A DNA stretch of 64,000 nt from Nocardia higoensis NBRC 100133 (GTDB lineage: Bacteria; Actinomycetota; Actinomycetes; Mycobacteriales; Mycobacteriaceae), in the NCBI RefSeq assembly GCF_000308595.1, contig NZ_BAGA01000130.1, positions 1 to 64,000 on the forward strand. Reading direction: 5' to 3'. The notes under the pieces were generated by a model. That model ran no database searches. It was given only the letters and a program-made list of their open reading frames with translations, and was not told where the DNA came from. Both the position numbers and the translations under genes were made by a program. Below are positions 17,477 to 26,407 of the stretch, piece after piece (the stretch's first letter is position 1; each line of letters begins with the position of its first letter).

Positions 17477-18633
17477 CGGGTCGCTCCGGTCAGCGGCCCG
17501 AACAACGCGTTCGGGAGGGTCTCGGAGTTGACGACGATGCCCTGGTTGCCACGGGCGAACGGGTTGGCTCCGACATCGGCGACGACGAACGGCGGCCGCT
17601 GCTCGTAGCCGACCGGCAGTACCGAGCACTGGGAGCCGCCCGAGGCCTGCAGTTTCGGCAGGTTCTCCGGGTAGCGGTAGGGGTCGATGCCCCAGAGGAA
17701 GTTCGCCGACAACCCGAGCCCGGGGACGTCGACCGGCGCCATCTGGGAGAGGTCGGCGAAACCGTCCAGCGAGCAGTACAGGGCCTCGCGGTATTCGGAG
17801 GTGAGCGCGGTGGTGGGTACCAGAACGGCGAGTGTGCTCGCGAGGGCGGAGGAGTTGGCGGCCAGCACGCGATGTCCGGTGTCGGACAGGCCGATCAGGC
17901 CGAGCAGCATGGCGTCGAGGTTCTGTTGTTCCTCGAGCAGGGTGCCGCCGAGGGACGTGAGATTGCCCGCGATGTCGAGGAGGGGCTGGGCGGCGTCGGC
18001 GTAGGTGGCCAGCACCGGGGCGGCGAGGGTGATGTCGGTGCGCAGGGCGGGCAGGGCGGGCTCGAGTTCGGCGAGGAAGGTCTCGAGGTCGCCGAGCATC
18101 TCCCCCACCTGGGCGCCTCTCCCCCGGGTGGCGGCGGCGAGGGAGCCGAGGGTGGAGTTCAGTTTCTCCGGCTCGAGCGCGGCGAGGACGGCGGTCAATT
18201 GTTCGAAGACGGTGTTGATCTCGACGGTGACGCGGTCGGCGGTGAGCACTCGGCCCGCGCGCAACCGGCCGTCGGGGCGCTCCGGTGGGATCAGCTGGAC
18301 GAATTTCGCGCCGAAGACGGTGGTGGATGCGATGGCCACCGAGACATTGGCCGGGATGCGAGCCAGCTCGTCGGCATCGATGGCCAGTTCCAGGGTGGCC
18401 AGGCCGTCCGGACGCTCGCGGATCGAGGCGACCTTGCCGACGGTGACGCCGCGCATTTTCACATCGGCGTCGGGATTCATCACCAGGCCCGCGCGCTGCG
18501 AGAGCACCTGCACCGGCACGGTGTCGGCGAACGCGCCGCGGAAGCTCTGCACCGCCCCCGCCACCAGGAGCCCGCACAGGGCCATCGCCACGATCCCGGC
18601 CAGCGGGCGCAACACATCACGGAGCAATGCCAC
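17473..18633 (-). CDS. mceA: MceA family lipid-import protein
   Basis: A 386-residue Mce protein, first of the six, with an N-terminal membrane helix (about residues 10-30) and an MCE domain (about 38-118) containing MRGVTVGKVASIRERPDGLA and TVFGAKFVQLIPP. The start is GTG 18633, with an AGGTGA-type ribosome site overlapping the yrbEB stop region 5 bp upstream. Mycobacterial MceA proteins define the specificity of each operon (fatty acid, mycolate or sterol), but I cannot assign this one to Mce1-4 by eye. Confidence 0.92.
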   Translation of the reverse strand: MALLRDVLRPLAGIVAMALCGLLVAGAVQSFRGAFADTVPVQVLSQRAGLVMNPDADVKMRGVTVGKVASIRERPDGLATLELAIDADELARIPANVSVAIASTTVFGAKFVQLIPPERPDGRLRAGRVLTADRVTVEINTVFEQLTAVLAALEPEKLNSTLGSLAAATRGRGAQVGEMLGDLETFLAELEPALPALRTDITLAAPVLATYADAAQPLLDIAGNLTSLGGTLLEEQQNLDAMLLGLIGLSDTGHRVLAANSSALASTLAVLVPTTALTSEYREALYCSLDGFADLSQMAPVDVPGLGLSANFLWGIDPYRYPENLPKLQASGGSQCSVLPVGYEQRPPFVVADVGANPFARGNQGIVVNSETLPNALFGPLTGATR

Positions 18634-18637
18634 TCAC

Positions 18638-19513
18638 CTACCCGGACAGATCGAAGTTGCCGTCGGCGCCGTAGACCGCCAACGAGACCAGCAGGGTGAC
18701 CGAGACGATGGCGATCAGCGAGGTCCGCACGGCATTGCCCACCGCGATGCCGACCCCGGCCGGACCGCCCGCGGCGTAGAAGCCGAAGAAGGTGTGGATC
18801 AGCAGCACCGTCAGGGCCATCGCCAACGCCTGCACGAACGACCAGAGCAGGTCGATCGGGTTCAGGAAGGTCGAGAAGTAGTGGTTGTAGAGGCCCGAGG
18901 ACTGACCGAGCAGTACCACCGTGGTGAACCGGCTGGCGATGAAGGAGGCGACCACGGCGAGTGCGTAGAGCGGGGTGATGGCGATCATTCCGGCGACCAG
19001 ACGGGTGCCGACCAGGTAGGCGATCGGCTCGATGGCCAGCGATTCGAGGGCGTCGATCTCCGCGTTGATGCGCATCGCGCCCAGCTGGGCGGTGGTGCCC
19101 GCGCCGAACGTCGCCGCCAGGCCGATGCCCGCGACCACGGGGGCGGAGATGCGCACGTTGATGAAGGCGGCGAGGAATCCGGTGAGCGCTTCGATGCCGA
19201 TATTGCCCAGCGAGCTGTAGCCCTGCACGGCGAGCGTGCCACCGGTGGCCAGGGTGAGGAAGCCGACGATCACCACCGTGCCCCCGAAGACCGCGAGAGC
19301 GCCTGTGCCCATACTGATCTCGGCGATCAGCCGGACGGTCTCGCGGCGGTGGTGCCAGGCCGCGAACGGGGCGAAGGCGAGTGCTTTGACGTAGAAGATG
19401 GCGTGGTCGCCGATGTGTGCGGCGACGGTGACGGGCTTGCGGATGCGGCGGACGAACAGTGGGTAGCGGGTGGTGAAGGTCGCCAGTTCGGGGTTCACGG
19501 GGTGGTCTGTCAT
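18638..19513 (-). CDS. yrbEB: YrbEB permease of the Mce transporter
   Basis: A 291-residue MlaE/YrbE permease with five to six hydrophobic segments. The conserved cytoplasmic coupling helix is clear: GAGTTAQLGAMRINAEIDAL followed by ESLAIEPIAYLVGTR, where the EID(A)LE and Pro-x-x-Tyr-Leu motifs define the family. ATG 19513 shares one base with the yrbEA stop. With YrbEA it forms the inner-membrane heterodimer energised by an MceG ATPase, which is encoded elsewhere; no intact ATPase lies in this operon. Confidence 0.93.
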   Translation of the reverse strand: MTDHPVNPELATFTTRYPLFVRRIRKPVTVAAHIGDHAIFYVKALAFAPFAAWHHRRETVRLIAEISMGTGALAVFGGTVVIVGFLTLATGGTLAVQGYSSLGNIGIEALTGFLAAFINVRISAPVVAGIGLAATFGAGTTAQLGAMRINAEIDALESLAIEPIAYLVGTRLVAGMIAITPLYALAVVASFIASRFTTVVLLGQSSGLYNHYFSTFLNPIDLLWSFVQALAMALTVLLIHTFFGFYAAGGPAGVGIAVGNAVRTSLIAIVSVTLLVSLAVYGADGNFDLSG

Positions 19514-20310
19514 CAGCGCACCGTCATCTGGATGCCGATGGCCGTGACGACCACATTGATCACGAACAGCGACATGAAGGCGTAGACGACGGTCTCGTTG
19601 ACCGCATTGCCCACCGCCTTCGCGCCGCCGGTGACGATCAGTCCGCGATAGCAGGCGACCAGCCCGGCGACCAAGCCGAACAGCAGAGCCTTGACCGAGG
19701 AGATGAGCACCTCGTCGATGCCGGTCAGCAAGGTGATGCCGGCGGCGAACGCGCCGGGGTTCACGTCCTGGACGTAGACCGAGAACATGTAGCCGCCGAG
19801 GATGCCGATCACGCAGACCAGATTGTTGAGCAGGAAGGCGACCAGCCCGGAGGCGAGCATGCGGGGGGCGACCAAGCGTTGCACCGGGTCGATGCCGAGC
19901 ACCTGCATGGCGTCGATCTCCTCCCGGATGGTGCGTGAGCCGAGATCGGCGCACATGGCGGTGGCGCCGGAGCCGGCCACGATCAGCACGGTGACCATCG
20001 GACCCACCTGGGTGACCGCGCCGAACGCCGCGCCCGCGCCGCTGAGATCGGCGGCGCCGAGCTCACGCAGCAGGATGTTGAGGGTGAAGCTGACCAGCAC
20101 CGTGAACGGGATGGCCACCAGCAGGGTCGGTATCAGGGACACCCGCACGATGAACCAGGACTGTTCGAAGAACTCCCTGGTCTGGAACGGTCTGCGGCAG
20201 GCGAAGCGCACGGCGTCGGCGGACATGGCGAACAGGCCGCCGACGAGTTCGAACGGCCGGGCCGCCCGATCCACCGCCGTCGGCGTCCATGCGCGCCGTA
20301 TCCGCTTCAT
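19513..20310 (-). CDS. yrbEA: YrbEA permease of the Mce transporter
   Basis: A 265-residue MlaE/YrbE permease with the family signature ADLGSRTIREEIDAMQVLGI followed by DPVQRLVAPR and five to six membrane segments. It starts at ATG 20310, 9 bp after the aldehyde dehydrogenase stop, so the import genes are probably transcribed with that enzyme and the acyl-CoA ligase. Partner of YrbEB in the membrane. Confidence 0.93.
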   Translation of the reverse strand: MKRIRRAWTPTAVDRAARPFELVGGLFAMSADAVRFACRRPFQTREFFEQSWFIVRVSLIPTLLVAIPFTVLVSFTLNILLRELGAADLSGAGAAFGAVTQVGPMVTVLIVAGSGATAMCADLGSRTIREEIDAMQVLGIDPVQRLVAPRMLASGLVAFLLNNLVCVIGILGGYMFSVYVQDVNPGAFAAGITLLTGIDEVLISSVKALLFGLVAGLVACYRGLIVTGGAKAVGNAVNETVVYAFMSLFVINVVVTAIGIQMTVR

Positions 20311-20319
20311 CGCCGTGCC

Positions 20320-21810
20320 TCATCCGACGATGGTCGCGAAGGTCTTGCTCTCCAGGAACTCCTCGAGTCCCGCCGTGCCCATCTCGCGGCCGATGCCCGA
20401 CTCCTTGAAACCGCCGAACGGGGTTTCCGGGCCGAAGTAGTGGCCGCCGTTGATGCTGAACGCGCCCGCCCTGATCCTGCGGGCGACCGCGACCGCGCGC
20501 TCCTCGTCGGCGCTGTAGACCGCGCCCGCCAGACCGTATCTCGAATTGTTGGCGATGCGGACGGCGTCGTCGTCGGTGTCGAACGGGATCACCACCAGGA
20601 CCGGGCCGAAAACCTCTTCCTGGGCGATCTCGCTGTCGGGGTCCACGTTCGTCAGCAGCGTCGGGGTGTAGAAGAAGCCGGGGTCGACGCGTTCGCCGCC
20701 GGTGACCAGCGTCGCGCCCGCGGCGATGGCGCGCTGCACCATGCCGTCGACCTTGTCGCGCTGGCGTTCGCTGATGAGCGGGCCCATGTAGGTGTGCGGG
20801 TGCGCCGGGTCGCCGTAGGTGATGTTGGAGAAGTTGGTGGCGAGCATGGCGACCAGTTCGTCGTGACGTGCCCTCGGCACCAGCAGCCGGGAGGTCAGCG
20901 CGCAGCCCTGGCCGGCGTGCGAGCACTGACTGAACGCGGCGAACATGGCGGGCAGGCCCAGACCTGCGGTGTCGAGATCATCGAGCACGATCATCGCCGA
21001 CTTGCCGCCCAGCTCGAGGAAGACCTTCTTCACCGTCTCGCTCGCGGCCGACATGATGCGCTTGCCGGTGGCCGTGGATCCGGTGAAGGTGATCATGTCG
21101 ACGTCGTCGTGAGTGGTCATGACGACGCCGATCGCCGGGTCGGAGGAGGTCAGCACGTTCACCACGCCGGCGGGGATGTCGGTGTGCCGGGCGATGATCT
21201 CGCCGATCGCCAGGGTGACCAGCGGGGTGTCCGGGGCGCCCTTGAGCACCACGGTGCAGCCCGCGGCCAGCGCGGGAGCGAGCTTCGCCAGGGCGAGCTG
21301 GTTGGGATAGTTGTAGGCGACGATGGCGCTGACCACGCCCGCGCCCTCCTTCTCCACCCAGCGGCGATGCTTGGAGCCCCGTACCTCGGTCTCGCCGAGT
21401 TCTTCGGTGAACGGGTAGGTGCGCAGCAGATCGGCGTAGTAGCGCACGATCTCGATGGGCGAGTCCACTTGGGCGGTGGTGAGCAGGCGGGTGGCGCCGG
21501 CCTCGGCGATGGTCAGTTCGCGCAGCTCTTCGCGATGTTCGTCCAGAGCCCGGTGCAGCTGGTCCAGGCAGTGGATGCGGAACTCGCGGTCGGTGGCCCA
21601 GGTGGACCGGTCGAAGGCGCGGCGGGCGGCGGCGATGGCGGCGTTCACGTCCGCCACACTGGCGTCCGGCGCATGGCCGAGAACCTCGCCGGTGGCGGGA
21701 TTCAGGGTCGGGAAGGTGTGCTCGCGACTCACCAGCTCGCCGTCGATGAGCAGGTGGCGGTCGAGGTTCGACGGCGCTGTGGGCGCGGGTGTTGTGGTTT
21801 CGGTTGACAT
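20320..21810 (-). CDS. NAD(P)-dependent aldehyde dehydrogenase
   Basis: A 496-residue aldehyde dehydrogenase that oxidises an aldehyde to the acid. The catalytic residues are present: E266 in FLELGGKSAM and C303 in HAGQGCALTSR. The cofactor segment ITFTGSTATGKRIM and the C-terminal TPFGGFKESGIGREMG are also clear. The length is normal for the family. Start ATG 21810. It lies between the acyl-CoA ligase and the yrbE-mce genes, so it may process an aldehyde derived from the imported lipid before CoA activation. The substrate is unknown. Confidence 0.9.
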   Translation of the reverse strand: MSTETTTPAPTAPSNLDRHLLIDGELVSREHTFPTLNPATGEVLGHAPDASVADVNAAIAAARRAFDRSTWATDREFRIHCLDQLHRALDEHREELRELTIAEAGATRLLTTAQVDSPIEIVRYYADLLRTYPFTEELGETEVRGSKHRRWVEKEGAGVVSAIVAYNYPNQLALAKLAPALAAGCTVVLKGAPDTPLVTLAIGEIIARHTDIPAGVVNVLTSSDPAIGVVMTTHDDVDMITFTGSTATGKRIMSAASETVKKVFLELGGKSAMIVLDDLDTAGLGLPAMFAAFSQCSHAGQGCALTSRLLVPRARHDELVAMLATNFSNITYGDPAHPHTYMGPLISERQRDKVDGMVQRAIAAGATLVTGGERVDPGFFYTPTLLTNVDPDSEIAQEEVFGPVLVVIPFDTDDDAVRIANNSRYGLAGAVYSADEERAVAVARRIRAGAFSINGGHYFGPETPFGGFKESGIGREMGTAGLEEFLESKTFATIVG

Positions 21811-21889
21811 GCTTCCCCACTCGCGAGAATCGGTGTGCTGGCAGGTGGCCCGGCCCGGCTCGTCCGAGACGGACCGGCCGCGGATCGGT

Positions 21890-23452
21890 TCAGGACGACC
21901 GGGCCGTCGGTTGTGCGGCATGGTCGGAGCCTCGGCTGTCGGGCTGCGGGCTGTCGGCTCGCCGCACTTCGGCTTGCTGGATTTCGGAGACGAGGCTGCG
22001 CCGCAGGATTTTCCCGGTCGGGGTGACGGGCAACTCGTCGCGGAAGACGATCCGGTCGGGGGTGCGCGAGCCGCGCAGACGGGCGCGAACGAACTCACGC
22101 AGATCGGCGGGATCGGGGCGGACCGTGCCTGCGGGCACCACCACCGCGACGATGATCTGGCCCCACTGGGCATCCTCGACGCCGACCACCGCGACCTCGC
22201 GCACCGCGTCGTGTTCGACCAGGACGTCCTCGATCTCGGCGGGCGCGATGTTCTCGCCGCCGCGGATGATGGTGTCGTCGGAGCGGCCGCCGATGAACAG
22301 ATAGCCCTCGGCGTCCAGGCTCGCGACGTCGCGGGTCGGGAACCAGCCGTCGGCGTCGAGGACCGAGCCGATGCCGGTGTAGCGGCCGGAGACCTGAGGG
22401 CCGCGCACGAACAGTTCGCCGGTCTCGCCCGCGGGCAGCACCGCGCCCAGTTCGTCACGGATCTGCAGTTCGATGCCCGGCACCGGTTTGCCCACCGAGG
22501 CCAGTCTTTTCGCGACATCCGGGTCGGTGGCCGCGTGCGCCTCCCGGTGGTCGTCCGGATCGAGGACGGCGATGGTGGAGCTGGTCTCGGTCAGTCCGTA
22601 GGCGTTGACGAAGCCGACCTCGGGCATGAGTTCGAGCGCCTTGCGCACCAGCGGAAGTGCGACCTTGGCCCCGCCGTAGGCCAGCGTGCGCAGGCTCGAC
22701 AGATCCGCGCCGGTGCGTTCGAGTTCGGTGACGATCCGGTCGAGCATGGTCGGCACCACGGTCGCGCTCGTGATGCGTTCCCCGGCGACCAGGCTCAGCC
22801 AGCGCGCGGGGTCGAACCGAGGAAGATAGACCAGTTTCCGGCCCGCGTACAGATTGGACAGGACCGCGCTGACACCGGCGATGTGATAGGGCGGGACGCT
22901 GATCAGAGCCGCGTCCCCCGGTGCGGCGGAGGCGAATTCCACCGTGCCGGTGATATAGCTGACCAAGTTGGTGTGGGTCAGTTCGACGGCCTTGGGCGCC
23001 GAGGTGGTGCCGGAGGTGAACAGGACGACCGCGATCTCGTCCTCGCCCGGGGTCTCGACGGCGCCGCCCCGAACGGCTCGGCCGACGAAATCGTCCGAGA
23101 CGACCGTGGGACCACCGAAATCGCCGACAGCATCGAGGTATTCGGTATCGCAGACCAGCAGCGGAGCGTCGAGGCGGCCGAGCAGTTCGAGCAGTGCGGC
23201 GCCGCCGAGGCGATAGTTCAACGGCGTGAACGGCACGCCCGCGCGAGCCGCGGCGAAGATCAGCAGCGGGAGCATCGGGCCGCCGGTGCCGATATAGGCC
23301 ACACTCCGGCATCCCGAGGCCGCGATCCGTGCGCCACCGCCGTCGGCGAGGCCGGCGAGCCGGGCGGCGGTCCAGCGCACGTCGTCGCAGACGACCGCTG
23401 TCCGATCCGGGTCGCTCGAAACCGCCATATCGAGCAGCAGTGACACGCTCAT
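21890..23452 (-). CDS. AMP-dependent acyl-CoA ligase (FadD-like)
   Basis: A 520-residue adenylate-forming enzyme, probably an acyl-CoA synthetase. The P-loop reads FTSGTTSAPKAVELTH (residues 145-160), in which the usual SGTTGxPKG glycines are Ser151 and Ala155. Other motifs are YGLTETSS, GWFPTRDVASLDAEGYLFIG and the C-terminal lysine loop PVTPTGKILRRSL. ATG 23452 has GGAGAGGG upstream. It is the first gene of the mce-linked unit, so its promoter should lie in the 360-bp gap to the divergent Mce-associated genes. It would activate an imported carboxylic acid for beta-oxidation. Confidence 0.88.
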   Translation of the reverse strand: MSVSLLLDMAVSSDPDRTAVVCDDVRWTAARLAGLADGGGARIAASGCRSVAYIGTGGPMLPLLIFAAARAGVPFTPLNYRLGGAALLELLGRLDAPLLVCDTEYLDAVGDFGGPTVVSDDFVGRAVRGGAVETPGEDEIAVVLFTSGTTSAPKAVELTHTNLVSYITGTVEFASAAPGDAALISVPPYHIAGVSAVLSNLYAGRKLVYLPRFDPARWLSLVAGERITSATVVPTMLDRIVTELERTGADLSSLRTLAYGGAKVALPLVRKALELMPEVGFVNAYGLTETSSTIAVLDPDDHREAHAATDPDVAKRLASVGKPVPGIELQIRDELGAVLPAGETGELFVRGPQVSGRYTGIGSVLDADGWFPTRDVASLDAEGYLFIGGRSDDTIIRGGENIAPAEIEDVLVEHDAVREVAVVGVEDAQWGQIIVAVVVPAGTVRPDPADLREFVRARLRGSRTPDRIVFRDELPVTPTGKILRRSLVSEIQQAEVRRADSPQPDSRGSDHAAQPTARSS

Positions 23453-23812
23453 CCCGCACCCTCTCCGCGAGCTTCGCCACGGCAGCCGCGGCACGGGATC
23501 GGCAAACCCCGGTGTCCGCTCGTGGCGATATTCGCATTCTCTGTTTGCGAGAATAACATACTCACTACTCGACGCCACGGCCTCTGCAGCACCGTTCGAA
23601 CAGGACCGGCAGAGCGCGTCAGGTCGCCATATTGCGTTATTGACCATGGCAAATAGCCGTTTCTCGCGAGACTTCGTGTGATAACGTCGTTCTCGCTTCG
23701 TGGTAATCCGAACTTCCCGCGCGGCGGCTCGGAGCCGACACGTGGCACAGCTCAGAGCCGTCGAACGATCGCGGGTCGACCCGTGATCCGTTCCCACACC
23801 GAGGATTCGGCG
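23453..23812. promoter_or_regulatory. Divergent mce/mas control region with two inverted repeats
   Basis: A 360-bp gap between the mce-linked unit (minus) and the Mce-associated genes (plus), more AT-rich than the neighbours. It holds a perfect repeat ATTCTC-N7-GAGAAT at 23536-23554 and a second palindrome TCTCGCGAGA at 23662-23671; both share a CTC/GAG core. They fit operators for one dimeric repressor acting on both directions. I see no ORF in the gap. The sequence does not match the KstR consensus that I remember for sterol-catabolism genes. Confidence 0.5.
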
Positions 23813-24829
23813 ATGCCCCAGCTCACCCACAGCGACGACTACGCCGGCCCCGCCCGGCCCGCTGCCGCTCACCCGGACAGCCGACTCGCCCTGGACAGCC
23901 CGGCCGGTGTGAGCGACCTCCCGGATCCGGGAGCCGGCTCGGCGCGCGACACAGCGACACCGGATCTCGACGAACTCCGCCTCGCCGCCGAGCAGGCCGA
24001 GGCGGAGGCGGTCGCGGCGGAAGCAGTGGCCGCGGCGGCCCAGGCGCGCGCTCGGGCCGGCCGATTGCGTCAGCGGGCGGTCGCGGCCGAGCACGCGGTG
24101 ACCCGAGTCGCCGAGGCGGACGCGGCGGTGTCCGCCGTGAGCGCGACCGCACCGGAACCGCCCGCCGCCCCGGCAGATCCGCCTTCGGACGATTCCGCGC
24201 CCGCCGCCGGCTCGGCGCCCGTTGCGCAGGAGGCGACGGACCCGGCCGCGACAGCCGAACCGGCACCGGCGAAGGCCGTCCCCGCCGCGACTACGGCGGG
24301 CGACGCCGCTACGAGCCCGGCGCCATCTCGGCGATCACGGCGCCTCCCGAGCGGGCGGGCGCTGATCGGCGCGCTCGCTGTCGCATCGATCGCGGTGTCC
24401 GGGACGGTGAGCGGGATGCTCGTCCACCACCATCGGGAGACAATGCAGTCGAACCAGCGGAAAGTGGAGTTCACCGAGGCGGCGCGGCAGGGGGTCGTGG
24501 CGCTCACCTCACTCGATTTCAGCCGGGCCGAGCAGGACGTGCAGCGGGTGCTGGAGCATTCGACCGGGGCGTTCCGCGACGATTTCGAGAGCCGATCGCA
24601 GGATTTCACCTCCGTCATCGAGCAGTCCCGGGTCGCCACGGCCGGCACCGTGAATTCCGCTGCGGTCGAATCGATGACCGAGGATTCGGCGGTCGTGCTG
24701 GTAGCGGCCACCTCCCAGGTCACCAATTCGGCAGGAGCACAGGAGGAGCCGCGCGCCTGGCGGCTGAGCGTGACCGTGACCCGTGAAGGGGACACGATCA
24801 AGATGTCGAAAGTCGAGTTCGTGCCATGA
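23813..24829 (+). CDS. Mce-associated membrane protein with Ala-rich N-terminus
   Basis: A 338-residue protein of the Mce-associated (Mas) type, thought to support Mce transporters from the periplasmic side. Residues 52-107 are an Ala/Glu-rich helix with coiled-coil character, 110-180 a Pro/Ala-rich linker, 183-204 a membrane helix, and 210-338 a tim44/NTF2-like extracytoplasmic domain (SAAVESMTEDSAVVLVAATS is typical). ATG 23813 is preceded by GAGGA. It overlaps the next gene by 4 bp (ATGA), as mas pairs often do. The long cytoplasmic coiled-coil extension is larger than in most family members. Confidence 0.78.
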   Translation: MPQLTHSDDYAGPARPAAAHPDSRLALDSPAGVSDLPDPGAGSARDTATPDLDELRLAAEQAEAEAVAAEAVAAAAQARARAGRLRQRAVAAEHAVTRVAEADAAVSAVSATAPEPPAAPADPPSDDSAPAAGSAPVAQEATDPAATAEPAPAKAVPAATTAGDAATSPAPSRRSRRLPSGRALIGALAVASIAVSGTVSGMLVHHHRETMQSNQRKVEFTEAARQGVVALTSLDFSRAEQDVQRVLEHSTGAFRDDFESRSQDFTSVIEQSRVATAGTVNSAAVESMTEDSAVVLVAATSQVTNSAGAQEEPRAWRLSVTVTREGDTIKMSKVEFVP

Positions 24830-25362
24830 CGACGACCAGCACACTCCTGAGCGGCCCGCGCCGAGCGTTCGGCATACTCCGCGCCGAGCGCGGATTCGCC
24901 ATCCTGACGATCCTGGCCGTGGCTTCGGCCGCGCTCGCGGTCACGCTCTGGGCCACGCAGTACCGCACCGACAGCCACGTCGACGACGCGGCCGCGCGGA
25001 CGGCCGTGGAGGCCGCGACCACCGGGACCGTGGCCCTGCTCTCCTACACTCCCGACACCATCGACGCCGATTTCGCCTCGGCGAAGACACACCTCACCGG
25101 CGATTTCCTCGCCTACTACAGCCAGTTCACCCAGCAGGTCGTGGCCCCGGCCGCCAAGGAGAAGTCGGTGTCCACCGACGCCGCCGTCGTACGCTCCGCC
25201 GTCGCCGAACTCACCCCGGATCAGGCCGTGGTCCTGGTGTTCATCAACCAGACCACGACCAGCGCCGAGAAACCCGATCCGGCGCTGACCGCGAGCAGCG
25301 TGCGCGTGACGCTGACCAAGGTCGACGACGCCTGGCGGATCTCTCGATTCGAGCCGATCTGA
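24826..25362 (+). CDS. Mce-associated membrane protein
   Basis: A 178-residue Mce-associated protein: a short basic cytoplasmic segment, one membrane helix at about residues 23-45, then a small extracytoplasmic domain. That domain has the family pattern YYSQFTQQVVAPAAKEKSV and ELTPDQAVVLVFINQTTT. It overlaps the preceding mas gene by 4 bp, so the two are translationally coupled and probably form a complex. In mycobacterial mce operons the mas genes follow mceF; here they are split off and divergent. Confidence 0.82.
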   Translation: MTTTSTLLSGPRRAFGILRAERGFAILTILAVASAALAVTLWATQYRTDSHVDDAAARTAVEAATTGTVALLSYTPDTIDADFASAKTHLTGDFLAYYSQFTQQVVAPAAKEKSVSTDAAVVRSAVAELTPDQAVVLVFINQTTTSAEKPDPALTASSVRVTLTKVDDAWRISRFEPI

Positions 25363-25447
25363 CCGTTCGGCCGGGCGATGTCCGGCACCGCGTTCCGCCG
25401 ACACGGCGGCCGGTGGCGCCGTCGCGGTGGTGGTGCGGCTCGGCGGT

Positions 25448-26284
25448 TCAGCTTCCGCCGAGCTGAACCGCGCCGCTGCGCACGGCCGCGACCACGCCGC
25501 CGTCGACGAGCAGATCGGTGCCGGTGATGAAGGACGACTCGGGGCCGAGGAGGAAGGCGACCGCGGCGGCGATGTCCGCGGGAGTGCCGACCCGGCCGGT
25601 GCCCGACCCCGCGATCATGGCGCGCATGCTCGCGCCGGACTCGCCGGACAGTTCCTCGCGGCCCATGGGGGTGGAGATCACGCCGGGGCTGATGCTGTTG
25701 ACGCGCGCGCCGCGGGCGCCCCACGCGAGGCTGGCGGCCTGCACGCGGACCTGATTGCCCCGTTTCGCGAAGGCGTAGGCCGCGCCGGCGTTGGGAATCG
25801 CGCCTTCCTGCAGGAAGGGCAGGTCGAGCAGTTCGGCGGAGGGAGTGCGGGCGAGGGCGGTCTCCATCTCGGCGGGCAGCGCGCCTGCTGTCAGGCTGCC
25901 CGCCATGCTGGCGATCACCACGCCCGCCCCGCCGCGCGCGATGACCTTGCCGAATTCGTCGAGCACGTAGGCGACGCCCGCCAGGTCCACGCCGAGGATC
26001 GCGGCGGCCGAAGCCTGGGTGGGCGAGAGACCGGCGGTATGGGCGACCGCGGTGACCGGGCCGAGTCCGGCCGCGCGGGCGGCCAGCGCCGCCACCGCCG
26101 ACGCGTCGGAGACGTCGACCTGCTGGGTGTGGACGTCGTAGCCGTCGCCGCGCAGACGCTCGGCCACAGCGTGGAGTGCCGCGTCGTCGAAGTCGGCCAG
26201 CAGCACCGGGCGGCCGGGGCCGAGTCTGCGGGCGATCGCCACTCCCATACCGCCGATACCGATGACGACCAGAACGTCACTCAT
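25448..26284 (-). CDS. Short-chain dehydrogenase/reductase
   Basis: A 278-residue SDR. The nucleotide motif is the variant VVIGIGGMG (residues 7-14) instead of the usual TGxxxGIG. The catalytic pair is Y170 and K174 (YAFAKRG), with Ser126/Ser130 in IASMAGS, and NSISPGVISTPMG follows as in classical SDRs. The C-terminal SSFITGTDLLVDGGVV is typical. ATG 26284 with a GGAATGGAG-like site. A 25-residue insertion lies before the active-site Tyr (about 138-165), as in 3-alpha-hydroxysteroid dehydrogenase-like SDRs. The gene is convergent with the Mas genes, and its substrate is unknown. Confidence 0.82.
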   Translation of the reverse strand: MSDVLVVIGIGGMGVAIARRLGPGRPVLLADFDDAALHAVAERLRGDGYDVHTQQVDVSDASAVAALAARAAGLGPVTAVAHTAGLSPTQASAAAILGVDLAGVAYVLDEFGKVIARGGAGVVIASMAGSLTAGALPAEMETALARTPSAELLDLPFLQEGAIPNAGAAYAFAKRGNQVRVQAASLAWGARGARVNSISPGVISTPMGREELSGESGASMRAMIAGSGTGRVGTPADIAAAVAFLLGPESSFITGTDLLVDGGVVAAVRSGAVQLGGS

Positions 26285-26407
26285 GGCGCTCCATTCCTTC
26301 CGCCGGGGAAGATCCCGAATCACGATGCGATGCTTCGATCTTGCTATGTCCCGAGCCGGGCCGCGGGCAATCCGGGCGAACCGTGGCGCGGCGGGTCCGT
26401 CGGCGAC

